Below, piece after piece: positions 40,949 to 49,480 of a DNA stretch of 64,000 nucleotides. This DNA is from JBFWUM01 sp050247255. Its GTDB lineage: Bacteria; Acidobacteriota; Vicinamibacteria; Vicinamibacterales; UBA2999. Under the pieces are notes generated by a model. The model was not told the DNA's origin. It worked only from the letters and a program-made list of their open reading frames with translations, and did not search any database. The DNA lies in the NCBI GenBank assembly GCA_050247255.1, contig JBFWUM010000013.1, positions 1 to 64,000 of the forward strand, written 5' to 3'. How positions within the stretch are numbered: the first letter of the stretch is position 1; every line of letters starts with the position of its first letter. Made by a program: the position numbers and the translations under genes.

Positions 40949-42452
40949 GGCCCGCGAGAACGTCGAGGTCTATTCGCCCGCCGAAGAGCAGTTCAACCGG
41001 CGCCGGCAGACGGTCGGCCTGATCCTGGCACCGATCGTCCTCGTCGGCATGATCGCCGCGCCGATCCCGATCGCCGAAGAGGCGCACAGGATGGCCGGCA
41101 TCCTGGCCATGGTGGTCGTCCTCTGGATCACCGAGGCGCTGCCGCTGTCGGTCACCGCCCTGCTCGGGCCGACGCTGGCGATCATCCTGCAGGTGGCGCC
41201 GGCGCGCGCCGCGCTGGCGCCGTTTGCCGACCCGATCATCTTCCTCTTCATCGGCGCGCTGATCCTGGCCGAGGCGATGTTCGTCCACGGGCTCGACCGG
41301 CGCATCGCGTTCGGCGCGCTCGCATGGAAGTTCGTCGGCTCGAGCGCCGGCCGGATCCTGATCGTGTACGGCGGCGTCGCCACCGTGCTGTCGATGTGGA
41401 TCAGCAACACCGCCACGACGGCGATGATGTTTCCGATCGGGCTGTCGATCGTCGCCCACGTCAGCGAGGCCAACCGCGGGCGGAACGTCACCGGGTTCGC
41501 CACGGCGATGATGCTGATCACGGCCTTCGGCGCCTCCATCGGCGGCCTGGCGACGCCGGTGGGGACGCCGCCGAACCTGATCGGCATCGGCATGATCGAG
41601 CGGATCACCGGCGCCGATATCGGCTTCCTCAACTGGATGGCGCTCGGCGTGCCGGCGGTCATCGTCATGTTTGCCGCCCTGTGCGCCGTCTTCTATTTCC
41701 TCGCGGTGCGCGGCACCCACGTCGGCGAGTCGGGCACGGAAGTGGTGCAGCGCGAGCTGGCACTGCTCGGCCCGATGTCCCAGGGCGAGCGCAACGTACT
41801 GATCGCGTTCGGCGCGACGGTCGCGCTCTGGGTGGCGCCCGGCGTGTTCGCGCTGGCCGGCGCGGCGGATGCCCCCTTTGCCCAGACCTACGCTGCGGCG
41901 ATGCCCGAAGGGGTCGCGGCGATGGTCGGCGCGGTGCTGCTGTTCCTGCTGCCGGTCAACTGGCGGGCGCGCCAGTTCACGCTGACGTGGGACCAGGCCT
42001 CGAAGATCGACTGGGGCATCATCCTGCTCTACGGCGGCGGCCTGGCGCTTGGGACCCTCTCGTTCGAGACCGGGCTCGCGGAGGCGATGGGCCGGGGCAT
42101 CACCGCCACGCTCCCGTCCCCCGACACGACCTCGCTGACGATCCTGTTCACCGCCACGGCGATCCTGCTGTCGGAGACGACGTCGAACACCGCCGCCGCA
42201 AACATGATCATCCCGGTGGCGATTGCCGTCTCCGAGGCGGCCGGCGTACGCTCCATCGAGCCGGCGCTCGGCGCGACGCTGGGCGCCAGCATGGGCTTCA
42301 TGATGCCGGTCTCGACGCCCACGAACGCCATCGTTTACAGTTCGGGCTACATCCCGATCGGCCAGATGATGCGCTACGGCATCATCCTGGACATCCTCGG
42401 GTTCTTCGTGATCACGGCCGTGGTGCTCGGCCTGGCGCCACTGGTGTTCTAG
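40932..42452 (+). CDS. DASS-family divalent anion/sodium symporter (SLC13-like)
   Basis: 506 residues from a TTG start within dapF. About eleven membrane segments plus two re-entrant hairpins. The paired substrate/Na motifs are SMWISNTATTAMMFPIG (about 155-172) and LLSETTSNTAAANMIIPV (about 411-428). DASS proteins import dicarboxylates, citrate or sulfate with Na+. The exact anion is not clear. A 21-nt palindrome right after the stop may act as terminator. Confidence 0.88.
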   Translation: MRTLHKARENVEVYSPAEEQFNRRRQTVGLILAPIVLVGMIAAPIPIAEEAHRMAGILAMVVVLWITEALPLSVTALLGPTLAIILQVAPARAALAPFADPIIFLFIGALILAEAMFVHGLDRRIAFGALAWKFVGSSAGRILIVYGGVATVLSMWISNTATTAMMFPIGLSIVAHVSEANRGRNVTGFATAMMLITAFGASIGGLATPVGTPPNLIGIGMIERITGADIGFLNWMALGVPAVIVMFAALCAVFYFLAVRGTHVGESGTEVVQRELALLGPMSQGERNVLIAFGATVALWVAPGVFALAGAADAPFAQTYAAAMPEGVAAMVGAVLLFLLPVNWRARQFTLTWDQASKIDWGIILLYGGGLALGTLSFETGLAEAMGRGITATLPSPDTTSLTILFTATAILLSETTSNTAAANMIIPVAIAVSEAAGVRSIEPALGATLGASMGFMMPVSTPTNAIVYSSGYIPIGQMMRYGIILDILGFFVITAVVLGLAPLVF

Positions 42453-42455
42453 CAG

Positions 42456-42476
42456 GGCACCCCTCTACGGGGTGCC
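42456..42476. repeat. R3 palindrome / possible terminator hairpin
   Basis: GGCACCCC-TCTA-CGGGGTGCC, related to the R3 palindromes at 8541 and 54622. It sits between a gene end and the next ATG; no T-run follows, so intrinsic terminator function is uncertain. Confidence 0.6.
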
Positions 42477-42482
42477 AGGAGA

Positions 42483-42920
42483 ATGGGAATGCGACTGTGC
42501 TTCTCGCTGCTGATCCTGCTCGTTGCCGCCGTTCCAGCCGCGGCACAGGAGCCGGATCCCGACGAGATCCCGTGGACGGTCACCGTCAAGCTGACCGGCG
42601 GGCCGAACGATTACGACCGCGAGATCTCGCTGACCCATCTCGGCGCCGTCACCGCCATCGACCGCAAGGCCAGCAAGACCGTCACCGAGCAGTTGTCGGA
42701 CGACGAGCTGCTGACGATGTCGCTGCTGGCGCGCGGCTATGCGCCCAACGACCTCGTGGACGCGACCTGCACCAACTGCATTGCGTATGTGTTGAGCATC
42801 GACGCCAACGGGCGCATCTATTCGGTGAGCTTTACCGAGCGCCAGCTGGCCAGTTCGGGCGCCGAGACGTTGGTCAGGGCGATGCGGCGAATCCTGACCC
42901 GGATGCTCGTCCTCGGCTAA
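42483..42920 (+). CDS. Small secreted protein of unknown function
   Basis: 145 residues. A signal peptide (LCFSLLILLVAAVPAAAQ) precedes a compact domain with one Cys pair (DATCTNCIAYVLSI) in a C-x2-C spacing. The stretch SFTERQLASSGAETLVRAMRRI forms a C-terminal helix. I do not recognise a family. The ATG at 42483 (or 42489) follows the palindrome. Confidence 0.7.
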   Translation: MGMRLCFSLLILLVAAVPAAAQEPDPDEIPWTVTVKLTGGPNDYDREISLTHLGAVTAIDRKASKTVTEQLSDDELLTMSLLARGYAPNDLVDATCTNCIAYVLSIDANGRIYSVSFTERQLASSGAETLVRAMRRILTRMLVLG

Positions 42921-42935
42921 ATCTTCGTACTCCGC

Positions 42936-43514
42936 CTACCGCCGGCGTCGCGCCGACTGCGACGTCGCTTCCGCATCCAGCTCCGTCAGCACGTCCTCGA
43001 TCCGCGCTTTCGCGCCGTCCAGCAACGCCGGAATCGCCTGGTAGTCACCCGCCTGGATCGCCGCGCCCGCTTTTTGCACGTCGTCGTCAACTGTGGCGAT
43101 GGCGGCTTCGAGCGGACGCAGCGTTCGCTGTGGGACGCGGGCGGCGCGCGCCGCCTCGACGCGCGATCGGGCCTGCGAGACCAGGGCGGTGAGTTCGGCG
43201 AGCCCGCGCTCCGCCTCGCCGCGGAGGCGGGCCTTGGTGTCGGCGGCTTCGCGGGCGGCGTTCTGCGCCTGCTCGCGGCTGGTGAGGGCGTTGTCGAGCG
43301 CCAGGCGGTAGTCGCCGGCGGCCACGGCCTCCTCGGATCGCGTGAGCGCATCGGTGGCGGCGGAGAAGCTCCCGGCGGCGTACTGCTCCGCGCCGGCGGC
43401 GCGCGCCGCCTCGATGGCGCCGAGGGCCTGGTCCATTTCCTTGTTCGGGGGTTCACCGCACGCGATTGCCGCCATCGCGAGCGCAAGAGACAGGGGCAGC
43501 AACCAACGGGGCAT
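42936..43514 (-). CDS. DUF4398-like lipoprotein, all-helical
   Basis: 192 residues. The lipobox LAMAAIACGEPP (Cys at about 19) indicates lipid attachment. The remainder is three long helices rich in Ala, Glu and Arg (EMDQALGAIEAARAAGAEQY, SFSAATDALTRSEEAVAAGDYRLAL and repeats). The AGDY pattern recurs, typical of DUF4398/OmpA-accompanying lipoproteins. The stop lies 13 bases after the convergent secreted-protein gene. Its ATG is 18 bases from the divergent radC ATG. Confidence 0.8.
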   Translation of the reverse strand: MPRWLLPLSLALAMAAIACGEPPNKEMDQALGAIEAARAAGAEQYAAGSFSAATDALTRSEEAVAAGDYRLALDNALTSREQAQNAAREAADTKARLRGEAERGLAELTALVSQARSRVEAARAARVPQRTLRPLEAAIATVDDDVQKAGAAIQAGDYQAIPALLDGAKARIEDVLTELDAEATSQSARRRR

Positions 43515-43532
43515 CCGTCCGAGTATAGACCG

Positions 43533-44216
43533 ATGAAAGACGTTGCGCCGCACGATCGTCCGCGCGAAAAGCTGTCGCGCCTCGGGCCGGCCGGGCTCGG
43601 CGACAACGAGCTGCTGGCGCTGGTGCTCGGCAGCGGGTCGCGTGATCGCGATGCGCTGCACCTGGCGAACCGCCTGCTGGCCGAGTCGGGCGGCGTCCAC
43701 GGGCTGACGCGCTGCCTGGTGGGCAACCTGCGGGCGGTGCCTGGCGTCGGCGCGGCGCGCGCCGCGCAGATCCTCGCCGCCGTCGAACTGGGGCGGCGCA
43801 CGCTCGTCCGCGGCGGAGCCGAACGGCCGCGGCTGACGACGCCGCGGCAGCTGGCGTCCTACCTGCTGCCGCAGTACGGTTCCGGGCCGGTGGAGCAGTT
43901 CGGCATCGTGATGCTCGACACCAAGCACCGGATGATCCGGATCAAGGTCGTCTCCACCGGCTCGCTCGACGCGACGGTGGTGCACCCGCGCGAGGTCTTC
44001 CGCGAGGCGGCGTCCGCCGCCGCCGCTGCCATCGTCCTGTTCCACAACCACCCGTCGGGCGACCCGACGCCCAGCCCCGACGACCTGATCCTGACGACGC
44101 GCATGGTCAACGCCGGCGACATCATGGGGATCGATGTGGTCGATCACCTGATCCTGGCCGACCAGCGCTACTTCTCGCTGGTCGAGAGCGGACGCTTGCC
44201 GCAGCGCATGACGTAG
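43533..44216 (+). CDS. radC: RadC-family (JAB/MPN) protein
   Basis: 227 residues. An N-terminal helix-hairpin-helix region (about 10-85, including LRAVPGVGAARAAQILAAVEL) and a C-terminal MPN/JAB domain with the metal motif VLFHNHPSGDPTPSPDD (about 168-184). RadC homologues were once linked to repair and are now often regarded as DNA-related metalloproteins of unclear function. The gene stands alone between a lipoprotein and a repeat element. Confidence 0.92.
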   Translation: MKDVAPHDRPREKLSRLGPAGLGDNELLALVLGSGSRDRDALHLANRLLAESGGVHGLTRCLVGNLRAVPGVGAARAAQILAAVELGRRTLVRGGAERPRLTTPRQLASYLLPQYGSGPVEQFGIVMLDTKHRMIRIKVVSTGSLDATVVHPREVFREAASAAAAAIVLFHNHPSGDPTPSPDDLILTTRMVNAGDIMGIDVVDHLILADQRYFSLVESGRLPQRMT

Positions 44217-44241
44217 AGACCGCGGGGACTGAGGCCGCAGT

Positions 44242-44341
44242 CTAACCACAGAGCCGCGGGGGCACGGGGACCGCGCGAAGCGCGGCGCGCCACCGGCGCC
44301 AGCCTCTGCGCGTCTCGGTGTCTCTGTGGCCCCGTGGTTAA
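44242..44341. repeat. Octad-type inverted repeat, degenerate member
   Basis: Arms about 30 bp (44242-44271 and 44312-44341) with units CCACAGAG, CCGCGGGG, GCACGGGG on one side and CCACGGGG, CCACAGAG, ACACCGAG (complement strand) on the other. Pairing is partial. This is the CCACNGAG octad family seen at 29.4 and 34.0 kb. Confidence 0.65.
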
Positions 44342-44397
44342 GCTGCGTGCTCCGCCAGTCTCCAAATCCCTGACAAGTCGACTAAGATCAAGAGATC

Positions 44398-45726
44398 GTG
44401 CGGCTCCTCTATTTTGACTGCTTCTCCGGCGCGGCCGGCGACATGGTGCTCGGCGCGTTGATCGATGCCGGCGTGCCGTTCGAGGACGTGCGCCGGGCTC
44501 TGGGGAGCCTGGCGGTGGACCCGGAGGCGGTGTCGGTCGAGCGCGTCCTCCGCTGCGGCGTGTCGGCGACGAAGTTCCACGTCCGCGGGGAAGCGCATCC
44601 GCACGACCATGACCATGCGCACGACCACGAGCATGGCCACGATCACGGGCATCACCACGAGCATGGGCATCACCACGATGCCCCTTCGCACCCCCGCACC
44701 CCCGCACCCTCGCACCACGAAACCGTCCACCACCACGCGCACCGGTCGCTGAAGGAGATCGGGCGGCTCATCGACGGGTCGGCGTTGGGCGCTGCGGGGA
44801 AGGAACGGGCGAAGGAACTGTTCGCGCGGCTCGCGGAAGCCGAGGCGGCCATCCACAACATGCCGGTCGAGCAGGTCCACCTCCACGAGGTCGGCGCCCT
44901 CGACTCCATCGTCGACATCGTCGGCAGCGTCTTCGCGCTCGAGGCGCTCGGCGTGTCAAGGGTTGTGGCGTCGCCGCTCAACGTCGGCAGCGGCATGATT
45001 CGCTCGGCCCACGGGCGCTACCCGGTGCCGGCCCCGGCCACGGCCCGGCTGCTGACCGGCGCGCCGATCTATTCAGGGCCGCCGCAGGCGGAACTGGTGA
45101 CGCCGACCGGCGCGTTGCTCGTCACCGGGTACGCCTCGAGTTTTGGGCCAGTCCCCGCCATGCGCCTGGAGAAGATCGGCTACGGCGCCGGCACGCGTGA
45201 CTTCAAGGACACCCCAAACGTGCTGCGGGTGCTCATCGGCGAAACGGCTTCCGATGCCCCCTCGCACGCCGTCGTCGTGATGGAAGCCGAGATCGACGAC
45301 ATGAACCCGCAGATCTTCGGCGTGGTCATGGATCGGCTGCTGGCCGCCGGCGCGCTCGACGTCTTCTACACGCCGATCCAGATGAAGAAGAACCGTCCCG
45401 GTACGCTCCTGACGGTTGTCGCCGCGCCGGACGCGCGGGAGCGGCTGGCTGCGATTCTCTTCCGGGAGACGACGACGATCGGCGTGCGCTACCGCGAGAT
45501 GGTGCGCGAATGCCTCGACCGGGAAATAGTCACGGTGCGGACGCCGATGGGGGAGGTCCGCATCAAGGTGGCGCGGCGTGACGGCGAGCTGTTCAATGCG
45601 TCGCCCGAGTTCGACGACCTGGCGCGACTGGCGGAGGCATCGGGCCGGCCGGTCAAGGACGTGCAGGCGGCGGCCATGAAGGCGTTTCTCGACAGCGGGC
45701 AGCAGGCCGCGGGCGGCGGGCGGTAG
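44398..45726 (+). CDS. larC: LarC nickel-pincer nucleotide nickel insertase (single-chain)
   Basis: 442 residues, GTG start 9 nt after a TAAGAT -10 box. Starts MRLLYFDCFSGAAGDMVLGAL, then a His-rich loop at about residues 63-110 (repeated HDH/HEHGH), then EQVHLHEVGALDSIVDIVG, TPTGALLVTGYA, EAEIDDMNPQIFGVVMDRLL and RVKVARRDGEL-like KVARRDGEL near the end. LarC inserts Ni into the pincer cofactor of lactate racemase and relatives, using CTP. In Lactobacillus it comes from a -1 ribosomal frameshift; here it is one frame. No larB, larE or larA is adjacent. metG follows two bases after the stop. Confidence 0.93.
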   Translation: MRLLYFDCFSGAAGDMVLGALIDAGVPFEDVRRALGSLAVDPEAVSVERVLRCGVSATKFHVRGEAHPHDHDHAHDHEHGHDHGHHHEHGHHHDAPSHPRTPAPSHHETVHHHAHRSLKEIGRLIDGSALGAAGKERAKELFARLAEAEAAIHNMPVEQVHLHEVGALDSIVDIVGSVFALEALGVSRVVASPLNVGSGMIRSAHGRYPVPAPATARLLTGAPIYSGPPQAELVTPTGALLVTGYASSFGPVPAMRLEKIGYGAGTRDFKDTPNVLRVLIGETASDAPSHAVVVMEAEIDDMNPQIFGVVMDRLLAAGALDVFYTPIQMKKNRPGTLLTVVAAPDARERLAAILFRETTTIGVRYREMVRECLDREIVTVRTPMGEVRIKVARRDGELFNASPEFDDLARLAEASGRPVKDVQAAAMKAFLDSGQQAAGGGR

Positions 45727-45728
45727 GC

Positions 45729-47687
45729 GTGAGTGATTCGTTCTTCATCACGACAGCGATCGACTACGTCAACAGCCGGCCCCATCTCGGCACGGCGTAC
45801 GAGAAGATCACCGCGGACGTCATCGCGCGCTACAAGCGGCTCGCAGGCATCGACACCCATTTCCTCATGGGTAACGACGAGCACTCGCAGAATGTCTACA
45901 AACGTGCTGTCGAAAAGGGGCTCGATCCGAAGGCCTATTGCGATCAGATGGAGCGAGAATTCCGCGCAGTCTGGTCTCAACTGGACATTTCGTTCGACGA
46001 CTTCATCCGCACCACCGAGCCGCGCCATCGGGCCGCCGTGCAGAAGCTGGCGCAGGCGTGCTTCGACAAAGGCGACATCTACGAGGGGTACTACGAGGGG
46101 TGGTATTGCGTCTCCTGCGAGGCCTTCAAGCAGGAGAAGGACCTCATCGAGGGGAAGTGTCCGCTCCATCCCACGCTGACTCCCGAGTGGATTCGTGAGA
46201 AGAACTACTTCTTCCGCCTCTCGAAGTATCGGGACCCGCTGCTGGCCCACTTTCACGCGAATCCGTCATTCCTCCAGCCCGAGAGCCGCCGCAACGAGAT
46301 AGTCCGGCTCCTGGAAGCCGGGCTGGAGGACATCTCGGTCAGCCGCGCCGGCCAGTTGTGGGGAATTCCGCTGCCGTTCGCGCCCGACAACGTGGTCTAT
46401 GTCTGGTTCGACGCCCTCATCAACTACGCGGCGGCGGTCGGTTATGGCACTGACGCGGCGCAGTTCGCCAGGTGGTGGCCGGCCGATCTGCACGTGATTG
46501 GCAAGGACATCACCCGCTTCCACACTGTGGTCTGGCCGGCGATGCTCATGAGCGCCGGGCTCCCGCTGCCGCGGCAGGTATTCGGCCACGGCTGGGTGAA
46601 CTTCGGCGGCCAGCGCATGAGCAAGTCCCTGGGCACGAGCCTCGACCCCGCTGACGTCGCGGCCCGGTTCGGTCCGGACCCGCTGCGGCTCTACCTGGTG
46701 AAGGAGATTTCGTACGGGGGTGACGGCGACTTCACCTGGGAACGGTACGAAGAGCGATACAACGTCGACCTGGCCAATAACCTTGGGAACCTGGTGAGCC
46801 GCGTGGCGGCGATGGCCGGCCGTTATTTCGATGGCGAGCTGCGGCCGACGGGGGACACGTCAGTCCAGCTGAGAGACCTCCCGGACGAAGTAGCGGCCTT
46901 TTACCAGAAGGCGATGAACGAGTACTCGCTGCATTCGGCCGTGGCGTACGTGTTTCGCCTCGTCGACGCGACGAACCTGCACATCGCCAATGAGGCCCCG
47001 TGGCAGCTGGCCAAGGATCCCGCTCAACGAGATCGACTTCAGCAGGTCCTGTTCGATGCGGCCGAAGCCATCCGCCTCGCCGCGGTCCTGTTGCTGCCGG
47101 TGATGCCGCAATCGTGCGCCGAGATTCTGCGCCGGGTCGGCGAGACGCGCGACGCGTCGTCGCTCCGGCTCGACGTGGACGGCCGATGGCGCAGCACCGG
47201 GACACGGCGAATTCAACAGGGCGCGGTGATGTGGCCGCGCGCGGAGGAGAAGAAGTTGGACGATCAGACCCCAGGCATCCCAGCCAACCCAGCGACCCAG
47301 CCGCCGGCTCCGGCTCCGGCTCCGGCACCAGCGGCCCCGGCCGCGGCACCCGCCGATGACACTCGCATTGCCATCGACGATTTCATGAAGGTGGAGCTGC
47401 GCACGGCCCGCATTCTCGAGGCAGAGGCGGTGCCGAAGTCGAAGAAGCTGATCAAGCTGACGGTGGACGTCGGCACCGAGCGCCGGGTCATCCTGGCCGG
47501 CATTGCCGAGGCGTATCAGCCTGAGGAACTGGTCGGTAAGACCATCGCCATCGTCGCCAACCTGAAGCCGGCGAAGCTGATGGGGATCGAGTCGAACGGC
47601 ATGGTGCTCGCCGCCAGCCCCGAAGGCGGGAAGCCGACGCTGATCACGTTTTCCGAGGGTGTCGAGCCGGGATGGCGCGTGCGCTAG
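45729..47687 (+). CDS. metG: Methionyl-tRNA synthetase with fused tRNA-binding domain
   Basis: 652 residues, GTG start. Catalytic domain opens ITTAIDYVNSRPHLGTAYEKI (HIGH-equivalent HLGT) and carries the KMSKS-type RMSKSLGT (about 296-303). An anticodon-binding helical domain follows (about 370-510), then a Pro/Ala linker (repeated PAPA) at about 520-540 and an EMAP/Arc1p-like tRNA-binding OB-fold (about 545-652, FMKVELRTARILEAEAVP). The two-domain fused form is common in bacteria. The end overlaps tatD by 16 bases. Confidence 0.94.
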   Translation: MSDSFFITTAIDYVNSRPHLGTAYEKITADVIARYKRLAGIDTHFLMGNDEHSQNVYKRAVEKGLDPKAYCDQMEREFRAVWSQLDISFDDFIRTTEPRHRAAVQKLAQACFDKGDIYEGYYEGWYCVSCEAFKQEKDLIEGKCPLHPTLTPEWIREKNYFFRLSKYRDPLLAHFHANPSFLQPESRRNEIVRLLEAGLEDISVSRAGQLWGIPLPFAPDNVVYVWFDALINYAAAVGYGTDAAQFARWWPADLHVIGKDITRFHTVVWPAMLMSAGLPLPRQVFGHGWVNFGGQRMSKSLGTSLDPADVAARFGPDPLRLYLVKEISYGGDGDFTWERYEERYNVDLANNLGNLVSRVAAMAGRYFDGELRPTGDTSVQLRDLPDEVAAFYQKAMNEYSLHSAVAYVFRLVDATNLHIANEAPWQLAKDPAQRDRLQQVLFDAAEAIRLAAVLLLPVMPQSCAEILRRVGETRDASSLRLDVDGRWRSTGTRRIQQGAVMWPRAEEKKLDDQTPGIPANPATQPPAPAPAPAPAAPAAAPADDTRIAIDDFMKVELRTARILEAEAVPKSKKLIKLTVDVGTERRVILAGIAEAYQPEELVGKTIAIVANLKPAKLMGIESNGMVLAASPEGGKPTLITFSEGVEPGWRVR

Positions 47688-48460
47688 TCGACACCCACTG
47701 CCACATCGCCGGTCCCGAGTTCGCGGACGATCTCGATGCGGTGATCGGCCGCGCCCGTGACGCCGGGCTCGCGCACGCCTTCGTCATCCTGGCGGCCGAC
47801 GATGAGCCCGAGCTGCAGCAGGCGGCCGAGGTCAGCGCCCGCTGGCCTGACGTGCGGTTTGCGATCGGCGTGCATCCGCACGCGGCGGGGAAGTTCCCGG
47901 ACGGCGAGTCGGCGGCCAGGCAGGTGCGCCGGTGCATTGCCGACCAGCCGCTGACCCGTGCGGTCGGCGAGATTGGGCTCGATTACCACTACGACTTCGC
48001 ACCGCGCGACGCCCAGCAGGCGGTCTTTCGGGCGCAGACCGCCCTCGCGCGCGAGCTGGGGCTGCCAATCGTCATCCACACCCGCGAGGCCGAGGACGAC
48101 ACGTTTGCCATCCTGGCCGAGTCTGCGGCACGCGGTGTGACCGGCGCCTTTCACTGCTTCACCGGCGACCGCGACATGGCACGGCGCGCGCTCGACATCG
48201 GCTTCTACATCTCGCTGGCCGGCATCGTCACGTTCCCGCGCGCGCTCGAGCTGAAGGAAGTGGCGAAGATGGTGCCGCTCGGGCGGTTGCTGATCGAGAC
48301 CGACAGCCCGTTCCTGGCACCCGTGCCACACCGCGGCGGTCGCAACGAGCCGGCGCACGTGACGCGCGTGGCGGAGGTGATTGCCGAGCTCCGCGGCGCC
48401 ACGCCTGAGGCGATCGGCGAGGCCGCGCTCGCCAACTTCACCCGGCTGTTCAGGCCGTAA
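47672..48460 (+). CDS. tatD: TatD-family metal-dependent hydrolase/DNase
   Basis: 262 residues. Metal motifs VDTHCHIAG (start), IGVHPHAAG, AVGEIGLDYHYDFAP, IVIHTREAEDD, AFHCFTGD and IETDSPFLAPVPHRGGRNEP in family order. It acts as a 3' exonuclease/deoxyribonuclease. metG followed by tatD is a common bacterial gene order. Confidence 0.95.
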   Translation: MARALVDTHCHIAGPEFADDLDAVIGRARDAGLAHAFVILAADDEPELQQAAEVSARWPDVRFAIGVHPHAAGKFPDGESAARQVRRCIADQPLTRAVGEIGLDYHYDFAPRDAQQAVFRAQTALARELGLPIVIHTREAEDDTFAILAESAARGVTGAFHCFTGDRDMARRALDIGFYISLAGIVTFPRALELKEVAKMVPLGRLLIETDSPFLAPVPHRGGRNEPAHVTRVAEVIAELRGATPEAIGEAALANFTRLFRP

Positions 48461-48464
48461 CTGC

Positions 48465-48470
48465 TATCAT
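48465..48470 (+). promoter_or_regulatory. Candidate -10 box, near-leaderless
   Basis: TATCAT, 8 nt before the TTG at 48479. It overlaps an upstream TTG (48470), which argues for 48479 as the true start. Confidence 0.45.
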
Positions 48471-48478
48471 TGTCGCGC

Positions 48479-49480
48479 TTGCAGCCTGCCGCCCAGAAGC
48501 CGTCGTACCTCACGCTTGCCCAGCTGTTCGAGCCGATCCGCGACGACCTGAAGCGCGTCGAGGCCGAGTTCGCGAAGCACGTCGAGTCGCAGGTCCCGCT
48601 CATTCCGGCCATGGGGAAGTACGTCCAGGCCGGCGGCGGCAAGCGCATTCGCCCCGCGGTCCTGCTGATGGCGGCGCGCATGGCCGGCTATCGCGGCGAG
48701 TATGGGCCGCTGTTCGGCTCGGTGGTGGAGTTCATCCACACCGCGACCCTCGTCCACGACGACATCATCGACGAGTCCGAGGTGCGGCGCGGCCGCCAGG
48801 CGGTGCACGCGAAGTGGGGCAACGACGTCACCGTGCTCCTCGGCGACTTCCTCTACATCAAGTCGATGTCGATGGCGCTGACGCTCGACAGCCTCGACGT
48901 GATCAAGGTGCTGTGCGAGGTGACGCTGCGGATGATCGAAGGCGAGATCTACCAGCTCACCAAGAACGGCGTCGTCGACCTGAGCGAGGAGGAACACCTC
49001 GACATCGTCCGTCGCAAGACGGCCTACCTGTTTGCCGGGTCGGCGAAGATCGGCGGCATGCTGGCGCCGGCGACGCCGGCGCAGCTCGACGCGCTGTGGG
49101 ACTACGGCTTCAACATCGGCATGGCCTTCCAGCTGGTCGACGATCTGCTCGACTACACGGGCGACGAGGTCGCGCTCGGCAAGCCGGTCGGCGGCGACTT
49201 GCGCGAAGGAAAGATGACGCTGGCGGTGATCCACCTGCTGGCTCGGGACCCGCGCGCCGCGGCGCTGATCCGCAAGATTGTCGGCGAGCGCGATGCAACC
49301 CTCGAGGAGTGGCGTGAGCTCCGCGCGTTGCTGGCGCAGCACCGGTCGATGGACTACGCCTACGGCGCGGCCACGGACTACGTCGAGCGCGCCAAGCAGG
49401 CGCTGTACGCGTTTCCGGCCTCCGCCGAGCGCGAGGCGCTCATGTACCTGCCGGACTACGTCCTGTCGCGAGATCGGTGA
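48479..49480 (+). CDS. ispB: Polyprenyl diphosphate synthase (IspB/octaprenyl type)
   Basis: 333 residues from TTG 48479. First Asp-rich motif TLVHDDIIDESEVRRG, with GGGKRIRPAVLLMAAR before it and YIKSMSMALTL in between; second Asp-rich motif QLVDDLLDYTGDEVALGKPVGGD. The enzyme elongates allylic diphosphate with isopentenyl units for quinone side chains. Chain length cannot be read from sequence. The stop shares GTGA with ligA. Confidence 0.93.
   Translation: MQPAAQKPSYLTLAQLFEPIRDDLKRVEAEFAKHVESQVPLIPAMGKYVQAGGGKRIRPAVLLMAARMAGYRGEYGPLFGSVVEFIHTATLVHDDIIDESEVRRGRQAVHAKWGNDVTVLLGDFLYIKSMSMALTLDSLDVIKVLCEVTLRMIEGEIYQLTKNGVVDLSEEEHLDIVRRKTAYLFAGSAKIGGMLAPATPAQLDALWDYGFNIGMAFQLVDDLLDYTGDEVALGKPVGGDLREGKMTLAVIHLLARDPRAAALIRKIVGERDATLEEWRELRALLAQHRSMDYAYGAATDYVERAKQALYAFPASAEREALMYLPDYVLSRDR

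Noticed and set aside
42456..42476. Standard rho-independent terminator
   Set aside because: The hairpin is strong but no T-run follows, and the same palindrome appears in coding and RNA genes, so it is treated as a repeat.
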